Shown in pieces: positions 36,380 to 45,533 of a stretch of 64,000 nt of DNA. The notes below the pieces were generated by a model. That model was not told the origin of the DNA, did not search any database, and saw nothing but the letters and a program-made list of their open reading frames with translations. The stretch is from positions 1 to 64,000 of the forward strand of contig CAWELM010000002.1 in assembly GCA_963809815.1 (NCBI GenBank), in the 5' to 3' direction. Numbering within the stretch: the stretch's first letter is position 1; every line of letters begins with the position of its first letter. A program made the translations under genes and the position numbers. This stretch comes from CAVVJA01 sp963809815. Its GTDB lineage: Bacteria; Actinomycetota; Actinomycetes; Mycobacteriales; Jatrophihabitantaceae.

Positions 36380-37336
36380 GTGGGTCTTTCTGGCATGGCC
36401 GGCATCGGCTGGCGCGGAGGCGAGCGGGCACGCGTCGCTGCCCGGGTGCGAGCGCTGCTGGCGGACCCGGCGAATCCGCCTACCGGCACTGGCGGTCCTA
36501 GGCCCGGGTGGCTACCGGATGTCAACCTTTCGGCCCCTGCGGGTCCGGCACCGACGGTCGCTGCTGACGTGTCGCAGCTCGTTCCGCCGACCGGTGGCGA
36601 AGCGCAAGCGCCGTCCCCGGCTGGCCCCGAGCCTCGGTTCGGCTGGTCATTCGATCGGGGGCAAGGGGGGCGCCACCACCGCAGCGGGTGGCCGGGTGCC
36701 GAGTCCGGTGCCGTGCCACGTATTCGCCTCGACGCAGGTCGCCGCGGCGTGGTCGCTGTTGGGCTAGCGCTTCTGCTGGTTGCCGCGGCGACGGCGTGGT
36801 GGGTGTTCCTAGGGCGTCCACGGGCGAGCGCCGTGCCGGTCATTACGTCCGCTCGGGGATCCGTAGCCAGCACATCGGCGGCGGCGGCCCGGCCCGGCTC
36901 CGTTCCGGCCAGCGTCGTTGTCGATGTCGTCGGCAAGGTCAAGCGGCCAGGCGTCTACCGGCTCCACTCCGGTGCACGCGTGGCGGACGCAGTGCAGGCA
37001 GCGGGAGGAATCATGGCGGGAGCCGATCTCTCATCGACGAACCTTGCTCGAAGGCTGGTAGACGGTGAACAGATTGCGGTCGGGCTAGCCCCAGCCCAGG
37101 CCCCTGGCATAACCGGTACCAGCGCCGGCGTAACCGGCTCCAGCGGGCTGATCGACTTGAATACCGCGACAGCAGAGCAGCTCGACGCGTTGCCAGGTGT
37201 CGGCCCGGTGCTTGCTCAACACATCCTGGATTGGCGATCGGCTCATGGAAGATTCGATTCGGCCGATCAGCTGCGCGAGGTTTCCGGAATTGGACCGAGC
37301 AAGTTCGCCGATTTAAGACCCCTCGTCACGGTATGA
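36380..37336 (+). CDS. comEA: ComEA-type DNA-binding competence protein
   Basis: 318 residues. One TM helix (about 120-142, VVAVGLALLLVAAATAWWVF) anchors an extracytoplasmic SLBB domain (VVDVVGKVKRPGVYRLHSG) and a C-terminal helix-hairpin-helix pair (LIDLNTATAEQLDALPGVGP and FDSADQLREVSGIGPSKF) that binds double-stranded DNA for uptake. The N-terminal 110 residues are cytoplasmic and low complexity. GTG 36380 follows a -10 box; a TTG 20 codons earlier is the alternative. Coupled to comEC through ATGA. Confidence 0.9.
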   Translation: MGLSGMAGIGWRGGERARVAARVRALLADPANPPTGTGGPRPGWLPDVNLSAPAGPAPTVAADVSQLVPPTGGEAQAPSPAGPEPRFGWSFDRGQGGRHHRSGWPGAESGAVPRIRLDAGRRGVVAVGLALLLVAAATAWWVFLGRPRASAVPVITSARGSVASTSAAAARPGSVPASVVVDVVGKVKRPGVYRLHSGARVADAVQAAGGIMAGADLSSTNLARRLVDGEQIAVGLAPAQAPGITGTSAGVTGSSGLIDLNTATAEQLDALPGVGPVLAQHILDWRSAHGRFDSADQLREVSGIGPSKFADLRPLVTV

Positions 37337-40089
37337 ACGCTGGTCCGTCAGCATCGAAACCGGCGGTTGGCAGCGTCACCGCACCGTTGGATCTGCGCCT
37401 CGGCGTCGGCGCCGTGGCCGCGTGGCTGGCGGTTTCACTGACGCTCAGCCGCTCACCGGTCGTCACGTTCCTGATTGCGATTGGTTCGGTGCTGGTCGGG
37501 CTCGGGGCATGGATGGCGGCGAGACATGGCGGGAACGGGACCGCGCTTACGGTCGCGGCCTTCTGCGTGGCGCTTGTGCTGCTTCCGCTCTCGGCGCGGC
37601 TAGCTCGAGCCCGGGACGGCCCGCTGGCTCAGCTCGCGCTGAGCCATGCGAATGTCACAGCTGACCTGCGGGTGACGTCCGACCCCCGGCCGCTTACCGC
37701 CGGCGGGCCTGCGTCAGCGGCGCCTCGGGTCGCCGTCGATGCGGATCTGACCTCAGCGCGGATTGCCGGCAGGACACTCACCCTCAATGGTCACGTCATC
37801 GTGTTCGCGCCCGCGCGCACGTGGCGTGAGCTGATTCCCGGACAGCTGGTCCGCAGTCAGGTCCGGCTCGCGCCGGCCGCCAACGCCGGGTTCCTGTCCG
37901 CTATCGCGGGGGCACAGTCTGCTCCAGAGCGGATAGGCCAGGCACCGTGGTGGCAGCGCGCAGCCGTCGCTGTGCGCTCGTCGTTGCGGCAGGCTGCGAG
38001 CACCCTTCCAGCACCCGCCCGCGGTCTGTTGCCTGGTCTGGTCGACGGCGATACCAGTGAGCTCGACCCGGTACTCGCTGAGCATTTCCGCACGGCCGGG
38101 CTCATGCACTTGCTGGCGGTAAGTGGCACGAACTGCGTGATCATCGTTGGCGCTGTCCTGCTTGTGTTGCGTCGGTTACGCCTCGGGCCGATCGTGTGCG
38201 CGGTTGGCAGCGGGCTTGTGCTCATCGCATTCGTTGTGGTGGCGCGGCCGTCGCCGAGCGTTTTGCGCGCCGCGACCATGTCCGGCATCGCATTGATCGC
38301 CCTAGCGGTGGGTCGACCGCGGCTGGCGGTGCCGATACTCGCTGCCGCTGTGCTGGGCCTGCTCGTCTGGCGACCGACGCTTGCGAACGATGCGGGATTT
38401 ACCATGTCCGTACTCGCAACCGGATCGCTGTTGGTCATCGCCCCGACGTGGGCAGCCGGGTTACGGCGCCGGCGAGTGCCGCCGATACTCGCTGAATCCG
38501 TGGCGGTCGCCGCCGCCGCACATCTGGTCACGGCCCCGGTGATTGCCGCGATCTCTGGCACCGTGAGCCTGGTTGCGATTCCAGCCAACATCCTCGCCGA
38601 ACCCGTGGTGGCCGCCGCGACGATCGCTGGGTTTGGCGCCGCACTGACGGCTCCGATTCTGATGCCGATGGGCCAGTTCCTTGCGGCGTTGGCCGGGTTG
38701 CCCTGCCGCTGGCTGGTCTGGGTCGCGAGCTGGTTTGGCACGCTTCCGGGAGCTCTGTTGCCGTGGCCGACGGGTCTCGTAGGTGGCCTCAGTCTGCTAG
38801 CCGTGATCGGCGTCGTGTGGGCCCTGGCTCGGCGGCCTCGTCGGCGGATCCCGCTGCTCGCCATGGCGGTAACGGCGCTGATCGTCCAGATCCCGATTAG
38901 GTCCGTCACTTCAGGCTGGCCTCCTGGTGGCGAGGTCTTCGTGGCCTGCGACGTGGGGCAAGGCGACGCGTTGTTGTTGCCGACTGGCCCGGCGTCAGCG
39001 GTGGTAGTCGACACGGGTCCGGATCCCGTCTTGGTCGACCGTTGCTTGCAAGATCAGCGGGTCACCGAGGTCCCGCTACTCGTGCTCACGCATGATCACG
39101 TGGACCACGTTGGTGGCATTGCTGGTGTGCTACGTGGGCGCCGGGTGGGCCGGGTGATCGCTGGCCCACTTGCCGAGCCGGAATCCGGCGCCGCCCTCGT
39201 CGCCGACGCGTTGCGGCCGCGCCACCTGCAGGCCGAGCCGGCATCTGTCGGCCTTGGTCTGAGGGTTGGGACCGTCACTCTCGAGGTGCTCGGTCCGCCG
39301 CACGCGTTTCGTGGCACTCGGTCCGATCCAAACAACTCGTCGCTCGTGCTGCGGGCGGAAAGTCACCGAGTTCGAATCCTCCTGCCGGGCGATGCGGAGA
39401 TCGAAGCCCAGCAGCAGCTGCTCGCGGCCGGGGCTGACGTTGCATCGGACGTGCTGAAGGTTCCACATCACGGCAGCGCTTATTCGGATCACTCATTGCT
39501 TGCGGCGGTGCATGCTCGGCTCGCGGTTATCTCAGTGGGTGCGCACAACGACTACGGCCAGCCGGCTCCCTCGTTGCTTGGTGAGTTGGATCGGCTCGGC
39601 ATGCTCGTGCGGCGGACTGATCGGGACGGGGACGTCGCCGTGACCTGGACTGACGGTCGGCTCGGCACCCAGATCCGTCACGCTCTCGGAGTCGCCCAGT
39701 CCGGAGGATGTCGCCCGACCGGGCGCAGCCGCGGATGTGGCTCGAGGGCAGATCTGGCCGCCGACGGTTGGCCGATCGCGAAGAATCGGGCCGACCGCCA
39801 GGCCCAGAGCCTCGTATCGGCCGTGCATGCCACGATGAGCGTATGCCGGACTCTTCCGCGGACCTCCCCGGCGGGTTGTTCGCTGATGGCCAACGGCCGC
39901 CACACGTCGTTCTGGTCGTCGGCGACGAGGAGTTCCTCGTGGCGCGCGCCGTCGAGCAGATCACCGCCGCCGTGCGTCGGGTCGATCCGAGCACCGATAT
40001 CGACGAGCGGGCGGGCGGCCAGGTCGAGCCAGCCGAGTTGTTCGACCTGCTCAGCCCGTCGCTGTTCGGAGGACGCCGGATCCTCGTGA
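37333..40089 (+). CDS. comEC: ComEC/Rec2 DNA-uptake channel protein, with C-terminal run-on into holA
   Basis: Membrane channel for single-stranded DNA import. 918 residues: DUF4131-like N-terminal domain, competence domain with GLMHLLAVSGTNCVII near residue 260, about ten TM helices, and a metallo-beta-lactamase domain (CDVGQGDALLL, LTHDHVDHVGG, LPGDAEIEAQ, VPHHGSAYSDHS). The family fold should end near residue 780-790; the remaining ~130 residues are Ser/Arg-rich and the last 82 codons overlap holA in another frame. The stop may have been lost by a frameshift. ATG overlaps the comEA stop. Confidence 0.88.
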   Translation: MNAGPSASKPAVGSVTAPLDLRLGVGAVAAWLAVSLTLSRSPVVTFLIAIGSVLVGLGAWMAARHGGNGTALTVAAFCVALVLLPLSARLARARDGPLAQLALSHANVTADLRVTSDPRPLTAGGPASAAPRVAVDADLTSARIAGRTLTLNGHVIVFAPARTWRELIPGQLVRSQVRLAPAANAGFLSAIAGAQSAPERIGQAPWWQRAAVAVRSSLRQAASTLPAPARGLLPGLVDGDTSELDPVLAEHFRTAGLMHLLAVSGTNCVIIVGAVLLVLRRLRLGPIVCAVGSGLVLIAFVVVARPSPSVLRAATMSGIALIALAVGRPRLAVPILAAAVLGLLVWRPTLANDAGFTMSVLATGSLLVIAPTWAAGLRRRRVPPILAESVAVAAAAHLVTAPVIAAISGTVSLVAIPANILAEPVVAAATIAGFGAALTAPILMPMGQFLAALAGLPCRWLVWVASWFGTLPGALLPWPTGLVGGLSLLAVIGVVWALARRPRRRIPLLAMAVTALIVQIPIRSVTSGWPPGGEVFVACDVGQGDALLLPTGPASAVVVDTGPDPVLVDRCLQDQRVTEVPLLVLTHDHVDHVGGIAGVLRGRRVGRVIAGPLAEPESGAALVADALRPRHLQAEPASVGLGLRVGTVTLEVLGPPHAFRGTRSDPNNSSLVLRAESHRVRILLPGDAEIEAQQQLLAAGADVASDVLKVPHHGSAYSDHSLLAAVHARLAVISVGAHNDYGQPAPSLLGELDRLGMLVRRTDRDGDVAVTWTDGRLGTQIRHALGVAQSGGCRPTGRSRGCGSRADLAADGWPIAKNRADRQAQSLVSAVHATMSVCRTLPRTSPAGCSLMANGRHTSFWSSATRSSSWRAPSSRSPPPCVGSIRAPISTSGRAARSSQPSCSTCSARRCSEDAGSS

Positions 40090-40847
40090 TCTCCGCTGCT
40101 CAGGATCTGCGGACCGCCGCGCTCACCGCGCTCGGCCCGTTTCTGGACGGCAGCGCTGACGACACAACCGTCGTCTTGGTGCACGCTGGCGGCGCCAAGG
40201 GCAAGGCAGTACTCGATGCCGCTCGCCAGGCCGGAGCGCGGCAGATCACGTGTGCCCGACTGACCCGCGTCGAGGAGCGGCTCGAGTTCATCCGCGGCGA
40301 GGTACGTCGGGCAGATGGATCGATCACGCCGGACGCGGCCGCGCTGCTACTCGACGCCGTCGGCAGCGACCTGCGCGAACTCGCGCAGGCAGCCGATCAG
40401 CTAGTCGCCGACTCGGGTGGCCGGGTTACCGCCGACACGGTGACTGCCTACTACCGGGGTCGGGCCGAAGTGAGCGGCTTCGCGGTATCGGATCGGGCCG
40501 TTGTCGGCGATACTGGCGGCGCGCTCGAGACGCTGCGCTGGGCGCTGTCGATCGGCACGCCAGCCGTCGTCGTCGCCGATGCGATGGCGGATGGGGTTCG
40601 ATCAGTAGCGCGGATTTCAGCAGCCGGTCGGGGCAACCCGTACCAGTTGGCGCAGCGACTAGGCATGCCGGCGTGGAAGGTGAAACGGGCCCAGTCGCAG
40701 GCGCGAGGGTGGACCGATAGCGGCCTGCACGACGCCCTCCAGGTCGTTGCTGAGCTGAACGCTGAGGTCAAGGGCACTGCCGTGGACGCAGACTACGCGT
40801 TGGAGCGCGCGGTGCTGCGGTTAGCGCAGGCCCGCAGTCGACGCTGA
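39843..40847 (+). CDS. holA: DNA polymerase III subunit delta
   Basis: Clamp-loader subunit that opens the beta clamp. 334 residues. The N-terminal block VVLVVGDEEFLVARAVEQITAA is the delta-family start; FGGRRILVIS, VLVHAGGAKGKAVLDAARQ, AAALLLDAVGSDLRELAQAADQL and the C-terminal LGMPAWKVKRAQSQARGW follow. The ATG lies 8 nt behind CACGAT, a weak -10-like box. The first 247 bp are also read as the tail of comEC. Convergent with rpsT across a minisatellite. Confidence 0.92.
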   Translation: MPDSSADLPGGLFADGQRPPHVVLVVGDEEFLVARAVEQITAAVRRVDPSTDIDERAGGQVEPAELFDLLSPSLFGGRRILVISAAQDLRTAALTALGPFLDGSADDTTVVLVHAGGAKGKAVLDAARQAGARQITCARLTRVEERLEFIRGEVRRADGSITPDAAALLLDAVGSDLRELAQAADQLVADSGGRVTADTVTAYYRGRAEVSGFAVSDRAVVGDTGGALETLRWALSIGTPAVVVADAMADGVRSVARISAAGRGNPYQLAQRLGMPAWKVKRAQSQARGWTDSGLHDALQVVAELNAEVKGTAVDADYALERAVLRLAQARSRR

Positions 40848-41141
40848 CGGTCCGTGACAGCGGGCCGACCGTAGTTCCAAGATCATCCGGTCGGTATGGG
40901 TGGGGCGTCGACGGGCCGTCGGCAGTGGCGCGAGGGATGCCGAGGCGATACCGATGTCGGCGGGGCGGCGATGTCCTGGACGCGGCGGTTACGGCGGAGT
41001 CGCGATGTCCGCGAGGCGGCGGTTACGGCGGGCGGCGATGTCGGCGAGGCAACGGTTACGGCGAGGCGACGGTTACGGCGAGGCGACGGTTACGGCGAGG
41101 TCGCGATGAGGGCGTGGCCGCGGTTACGGCGGACGCGGCGC
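40848..41141. repeat. 17-bp minisatellite between the convergent holA and rpsT genes
   Basis: The core GGTTACGG starts at 40987, 41021, 41054, 41071, 41088 and 41122, i.e. at intervals of 34, 33, 17, 17 and 34. The clearest unit, CGGTTACGGCGAGGCGA, is tandem at 41053-41103; intermediate units are degenerate (e.g. TCGCGATGTCCGCGAGG). 17 is not a multiple of 3, which explains three overlapping junk ORFs. 40848-40960 shows no gene. No spacers, so not CRISPR. Confidence 0.8.
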
Positions 41142-41402
41142 TTATAGCGAGTTGACCCGCTGGGCCATGGCCGACTTCTTGTTAGCCGCCTGGTTGCGAT
41201 GAATAACGCCCTTGCTGACTGCCTTGTCAAGCTGCCGGGATGCGATGCTAAATGCGGCTTGCGCGCGATCCTGGTCATCAGCGTCGGCGGCTTCGCGGAA
41301 ATGACGTACCGCGGTCTTCAGCGACGACTTGACGCTCTTGTTGCGCATCCGCGCCTTCTCGTTGGTGCGGTTGCGCTTGATTTGGGACTTGATATTCGCC
41401 AC
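41142..41402 (-). CDS. rpsT: 30S ribosomal protein S20
   Basis: 86 residues, opening (V/M)ANIKSQIKRNRTNEKARMRN, the S20 signature, with KSSLKTAVRHF and the C-terminal GVIHRNQAANKKSAMAQRV. GTG start at 41402. Reverse strand, convergent with holA. Tandem arrays lie beyond its stop and upstream of its promoter region. Confidence 0.96.
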   Translation of the reverse strand: MANIKSQIKRNRTNEKARMRNKSVKSSLKTAVRHFREAADADDQDRAQAAFSIASRQLDKAVSKGVIHRNQAANKKSAMAQRVNSL

Positions 41403-41604
41403 GAAGCAGCCTCGACGTTGGTATGGACAGGTAATTGCGCACTCGGCCGGCATGCGATGCCGGGACAGGTCGTCGCCCTCGGGCGGACAACCCCACGAGC
41501 CTACCAGCGGTGATTATCAGCGCCCAACTTCCGACCAATCGGACGGCGGGCTCGAGTTGGAATGCCTTCACGGAACCCGAATCAGCGCCGGGGCCGGCGG
41601 TCGC

Positions 41605-41682
41605 CGCAAGACGCGAAGTCGGGCCGTGGCCGTAAGATGCGAAGTCTGGCCGTCGCCGTAAGACGCGAAGTCTGGCGTTCGC
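41605..41682. repeat. 26-bp tandem repeat, three units
   Basis: Units at 41605-41630, 41631-41656 and 41657-41682, each of the form CG(C/T)AAGA(C/T)GCGAAGTC followed by (G/T)GGC(C/G)GT..GC. Adjacent units differ at only a few positions. Confidence 0.85.
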
Positions 41683-41703
41683 CACCAGGCACTAGGGGCA
41701 AGC

Positions 41704-41798
41704 GCGTCACCACCCGGACGCCCGGCAAACGCCTCACCACCCGGACGCCCGGCAAACGCGTCACCACATTGCCCGGGCATGCGCGTCACCACACGGCG
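41704..41798. repeat. 27-bp tandem repeat, two full and two partial units
   Basis: Units GC(G/C)TCACCACCCGGACGCC..CAAAC at 41704-41730 and 41731-41757 differ at one base; partial units starting GCGTCACCAC begin at 41758 and 41783. Confidence 0.8.
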
Positions 41799-41988
41799 CT
41801 GGGCTGGCGGTCACCGTGTGTACCTCGACTCCGCGACCGGCGGACCCAAACGCCGAGTGGAGCTCTTTGGACAGCTCGGCGAGAAGCGAGCCAGCGCTGT
41901 GACCGGCTGGCTCCGCGCGGGACCCGCCGAGTGTCACCCAACACCGCGAGCAACCGGCTCCCGCGAAACGCCGCCGGACCTGACCGGA

Positions 41989-42378
41989 TCAGGTGGAGGC
42001 GCGGACCGTGACCAGCTCGAACTTGGTGTACAGGTAGGTGCGCACTCCGTCTTCGGGACTGATCTCGTCGACGATGGGACGCTCCTCCTCGTCGTCGGAC
42101 ACTGCCATCGCGATGCCGCCGGAGTAGTAGATGTTCGCGTCAACCGGCGCTAGATCGGTCAGTTCCACGAGGACATAGCGGCCGTCCAAAGACTGGACGA
42201 GGGATTGCACCTCCGACGACACACCGTCCAGTCCGGCCGGAGACGCATGCACGCTCAGCACCTGCTGCCAATCGTCGTCAGCGCCAGGAGAGGTGTTCAC
42301 CAGGTCTCCTGGGCGCAGCTGGGCGGCGGGTATCCGGTACTCGAGCACGGCTCGGCGGTCGGGCGGGACGGTTGTCAT
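41989..42378 (-). CDS. Conserved hypothetical protein, acidic
   Basis: 129 residues from ATG 42378. The beginning VLEYRIPAAQLRPGDLVNTSPG.DDWQQVLSVH suggests a small beta-rich domain; the C-terminus has TYLYTKFELVTV after an acidic DDEEERPIVDEISPEDG segment. I do not recognise a characterised family. No TM segment or signal peptide. Its ATG overlaps the stop of the upstream LtrA gene (ATGA), so the two are likely co-translated. Confidence 0.65.
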   Translation of the reverse strand: MTTVPPDRRAVLEYRIPAAQLRPGDLVNTSPGADDDWQQVLSVHASPAGLDGVSSEVQSLVQSLDGRYVLVELTDLAPVDANIYYSGGIAMAVSDDEEERPIVDEISPEDGVRTYLYTKFELVTVRAST

Positions 42379-43562
42379 GCCGACATCTTGGCGGAAGCCG
42401 TCGGATCGGCCCAACCCGCCCGGCGACCGGCACCGCTTGCCCCGCTCGAACGGGCGATGCGAGCGTCAGCGGCGAGTGTCAGCGCGACGATGGCCGCGAC
42501 GATGACCAGTTCGACAGCGGCGCTGGTGACAAGGCCAACCGGCACAGCGGCGAGGCAGCACGCTCCGCCCACAATCCGTGTCCGCGGGTCGGCGTAGCCG
42601 AGCGCGGCGCGGAATCCACCAGATCCGACCAGGAATATCGCCACGCCGCCGGCGATCAACCAAGCGCCGGCCGTGTCAACGGGCGCGGTCAAGTCCGGCG
42701 CTGACAACCCGATGCCGGCAGCCAGCACGAGAATCCCGTAGATCATCACCAGATGAGCGAAGAAGTACCCGGTAATGGCCAAGGCCGCACGGCGTTGCGG
42801 CGAAGCGGCCGCCAAAGCTGCTGACGCCCGGTCATCGTCGCCGACGAAGTAGCTCCACCAGATGGTCGCAGCCGCCAGAAGTCCGGAGAAGACGCCCACC
42901 GCCGTGCGGAACGTCACGATGGCATGCGCCTCGGCCAGGGCGACGTTGATCAGCGACTCACCCAGCACGATGAGAATCACCAACCCGTGTCGCTCGGTGA
43001 AGTGTTCGACATTGATCCGGTAATTCCGCCGAGTTTGGGCAAGCACCGGCGTTGCGAGCTGGACGGCGACCGCAGCGAGCCAGAGCACCCAATCCGCCGA
43101 GCCGTGCACCCATCCGGCGGCGAGGACGAATCCGGCACTGATCAGGTTGCACCCGAACAGCCGCAGCACTGGCCGCAAAGCATCCAGACCGGCGAATACG
43201 ACGAACCCGACGGCATGCACGACGTTCACGGCCAGATACGCCAACCCGAAGGCGACGCCGTTGGCGCCGAAGGCATCCGGCACGCTGAGCGAGGCCAGAA
43301 AAAACGCGGCCATGGCCCCGAGCAAGACCAGCCGCCGGGCAGCTGTGTCGGGCTCGCTGGCGTTGGTCAGCCAGGCGTACCCCCCGTACATCCAGAAAAT
43401 GACGAACAGCACGATCGCCGCCTGACTCAATCCCGCGGCGTCAGGATGATCGACGATGATCTCGGTCACCTGGGTGATTGTGAAGACGAACACCAGGTCG
43501 AAGAACAGCTCGAGGGTCGAAACCCGCGACGGAGCAGCCCCGACGGGCAGGTGGGCGGTCAC
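42375..43562 (-). CDS. Low-temperature-requirement A (LtrA) family membrane protein
   Basis: 395 residues, about 12 TM helices. The N-terminal family signature is RVSTLELFFDLVFVFTITQVT, followed by WMYGGYAWLTNA; ERHGLVILIVLGESLINVA and WWSYFVGDDDRA are the other LtrA blocks. Named for a Listeria gene needed at low temperature; the biochemical role is unknown. Start GTG 43562. Coupled to the downstream 129-residue protein; divergent from lepA. Confidence 0.88.
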   Translation of the reverse strand: MTAHLPVGAAPSRVSTLELFFDLVFVFTITQVTEIIVDHPDAAGLSQAAIVLFVIFWMYGGYAWLTNASEPDTAARRLVLLGAMAAFFLASLSVPDAFGANGVAFGLAYLAVNVVHAVGFVVFAGLDALRPVLRLFGCNLISAGFVLAAGWVHGSADWVLWLAAVAVQLATPVLAQTRRNYRINVEHFTERHGLVILIVLGESLINVALAEAHAIVTFRTAVGVFSGLLAAATIWWSYFVGDDDRASAALAAASPQRRAALAITGYFFAHLVMIYGILVLAAGIGLSAPDLTAPVDTAGAWLIAGGVAIFLVGSGGFRAALGYADPRTRIVGGACCLAAVPVGLVTSAAVELVIVAAIVALTLAADARIARSSGASGAGRRAGWADPTASAKMSA

Positions 43563-43688
43563 CTGCCCATGGTGGAATGGAATCGGCGCGGTGTGGCATC
43601 CATTTCGCGACCCGCTGAACGCCTGAGCGCTGCGCGGCCCACATGGGACGATGGCAGCGGTCCGCTATTCACCGACTGAAAGCTATCC

Positions 43689-45533
43689 GTGACTGCAGAA
43701 ACAACTGGAGCCGGCCGCACCGATCCGGCCCGCATCCGTAACTTCTGCATCATCGCGCATATCGACCACGGCAAGTCCACGTTGGCCGATCGCATGTTGC
43801 AGCTCACCGGGGTCGTCGACCCCCGGCAGATGCGCGCGCAATACCTGGACCGGATGGACATCGAGCGAGAGCGCGGCATCACGATCAAGGCGCAGAACGT
43901 CCGCATGCCATGGCGAGGACCAGGCGGCGACTACGTGCTCGACATGATCGACACCCCGGGCCATGTCGACTTCACCTACGAGGTCTCCAGATCTCTGGCG
44001 GCCTGTGAGGGCGCGGTGCTTCTCGTAGACGCCGCGCAGGGCATCGAGGCGCAGACCCTCGCCAACCTTTATCTCGCCATCGAGAACGACCTGCACATCA
44101 TTCCGGTGCTCAACAAGATCGATCTGCCGGCCGCCCAACCGGACCGTTACGCGGCCGAGCTCGCACACGTCATCGGCGGCGACCCGAGCGATGTGCTGCG
44201 GGTCAGCGCCAAGACGGGCGAGGGTGTCCGCGAGTTGCTCGACATCATCTGCCGGGACGTTCCACCGCCTACCGGGGACCCCGATGCACCGCCGCGGGCA
44301 ATGATCTTCGACTCGGTGTATGACATCTACCGCGGCGTCATCACCTACATCCGCGTGGTGGACGGATTCATCGCGCCGCGCGAACGAATCCGGATGATGT
44401 CGACCGGAACCATGCACGAGTTGCTCGAGGTCGGTGTCATCTCGCCGGAGCCGAAGCCGACGACCGGACTCAGCGTCGGCGAGGTCGGCTATCTGATCAC
44501 CGGTGTGAAAGATGTTCGCCAGTCCCGCGTCGGAGACACCATTACCGACGCCTCCAAGCCGGCGAAGACGCCGTTAGCCGGGTATCGGGACCCGAAGCCG
44601 ATGGTTTATTCGGGCCTGTACCCGATGGATGGTTCGGACTACCCGCTGCTGCGCGACGCGCTCGACCGGTTGCGACTGAACGACGCCGCGCTTGTCTACG
44701 AGCCGGAGTCCAGCGCCGCTCTCGGCTTCGGTTACCGATGTGGCTTTCTCGGGCTACTGCACCTGGAGATCGTGCGGGAGCGACTCGAGCGAGAATTCGA
44801 CCTCGATCTCATCTCAACCGCACCCAACGTCGTCTACCGCGTCGTGCTCGACGACGGGACCGAGCACATCGTCACCAACCCGTCGGACTGGCCGGTCGGG
44901 CAGAAGATCGCGGCGGTGTACGAGCCGATCGTCAAAGCGATGATCATCGCCCCCAGCGAGTACATCGGCGCGATCATGGAGTTGTGCCAGTCCAGACGGG
45001 GATCGCTCGGCGGGATGGACTACCTGTCCGAGACGCGAGTCGAACTGCGCTACACGCTGCCGTTGGCCGAGATCATCTTCGACTTCTTCGACCAGCTGAA
45101 GTCCCGCACCCGCGGCTACGGAAGTCTGGACTACGAGAACGCCGGCGAGCAGCTGGCCGAGCTCGTCAAGGTCGACATCCTGCTGCAAGGCGAGCCGGTT
45201 GACGCCTTGTCCGCCATCGTGCACAAGGACAAGGCACACAGCTACGGCACCTCAATGACAGCCAAGCTGCGCGAGCTGATCCCGCGGCAGCAATTCGAGG
45301 TACCCATCCAAGCCGCCATTGGCTCGCGGATCATCGCGCGCGAGAACATTCGCGCAGTTCGCAAGGACGTGCTGGCCAAGTGCTACGGCGGTGACATCAC
45401 CCGCAAACGCAAACTGTTGGAGAAACAAAAAGAAGGCAAGAAGCGGATGAAGATGGTGGGCCGGGTTGAGGTGCCGCAGGAAGCGTTCATCGCGGCATTG
45501 TCAACGACCAACACCGAGGCACCGAAGCGCTAA
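43689..45533 (+). CDS. lepA: Elongation factor 4 (LepA)
   Basis: Translational GTPase acting on stalled or assembling ribosomes. 614 residues. G1 AHIDHGKSTL, switch I RERGITIKAQ, G3 DTPGHVDF, G4 NKIDLP; domains II, III and V follow, and the LepA-specific C-terminal domain ends with KCYGGDITRKRKLLEKQKEGKKRMK. GTG start, with 15 extra residues before the G1 motif. Divergent from ltrA. Confidence 0.97.
   Translation: MTAETTGAGRTDPARIRNFCIIAHIDHGKSTLADRMLQLTGVVDPRQMRAQYLDRMDIERERGITIKAQNVRMPWRGPGGDYVLDMIDTPGHVDFTYEVSRSLAACEGAVLLVDAAQGIEAQTLANLYLAIENDLHIIPVLNKIDLPAAQPDRYAAELAHVIGGDPSDVLRVSAKTGEGVRELLDIICRDVPPPTGDPDAPPRAMIFDSVYDIYRGVITYIRVVDGFIAPRERIRMMSTGTMHELLEVGVISPEPKPTTGLSVGEVGYLITGVKDVRQSRVGDTITDASKPAKTPLAGYRDPKPMVYSGLYPMDGSDYPLLRDALDRLRLNDAALVYEPESSAALGFGYRCGFLGLLHLEIVRERLEREFDLDLISTAPNVVYRVVLDDGTEHIVTNPSDWPVGQKIAAVYEPIVKAMIIAPSEYIGAIMELCQSRRGSLGGMDYLSETRVELRYTLPLAEIIFDFFDQLKSRTRGYGSLDYENAGEQLAELVKVDILLQGEPVDALSAIVHKDKAHSYGTSMTAKLRELIPRQQFEVPIQAAIGSRIIARENIRAVRKDVLAKCYGGDITRKRKLLEKQKEGKKRMKMVGRVEVPQEAFIAALSTTNTEAPKR

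Larger units (their letters stand above)
41403..41988. other. Repeat-rich non-coding stretch upstream of rpsT
   Basis: 586 bp without a credible gene. The rpsT promoter must lie in the first 100-150 bp but no clear -10/-35 pair could be fixed. Two tandem arrays occupy 41605-41800. ORFs across it (e.g. 41568-42011) merely read the repeats. Confidence 0.7.

Noticed and set aside
40960..41141. CRISPR array
   Set aside because: The 17-bp units are directly tandem with no unique spacers of constant length, and no cas gene is present.
41568..42011. 149-codon ORF upstream of rpsT
   Set aside because: Its repetitive GKRVTTRTP peptide is just the translation of the 27-bp tandem repeat.
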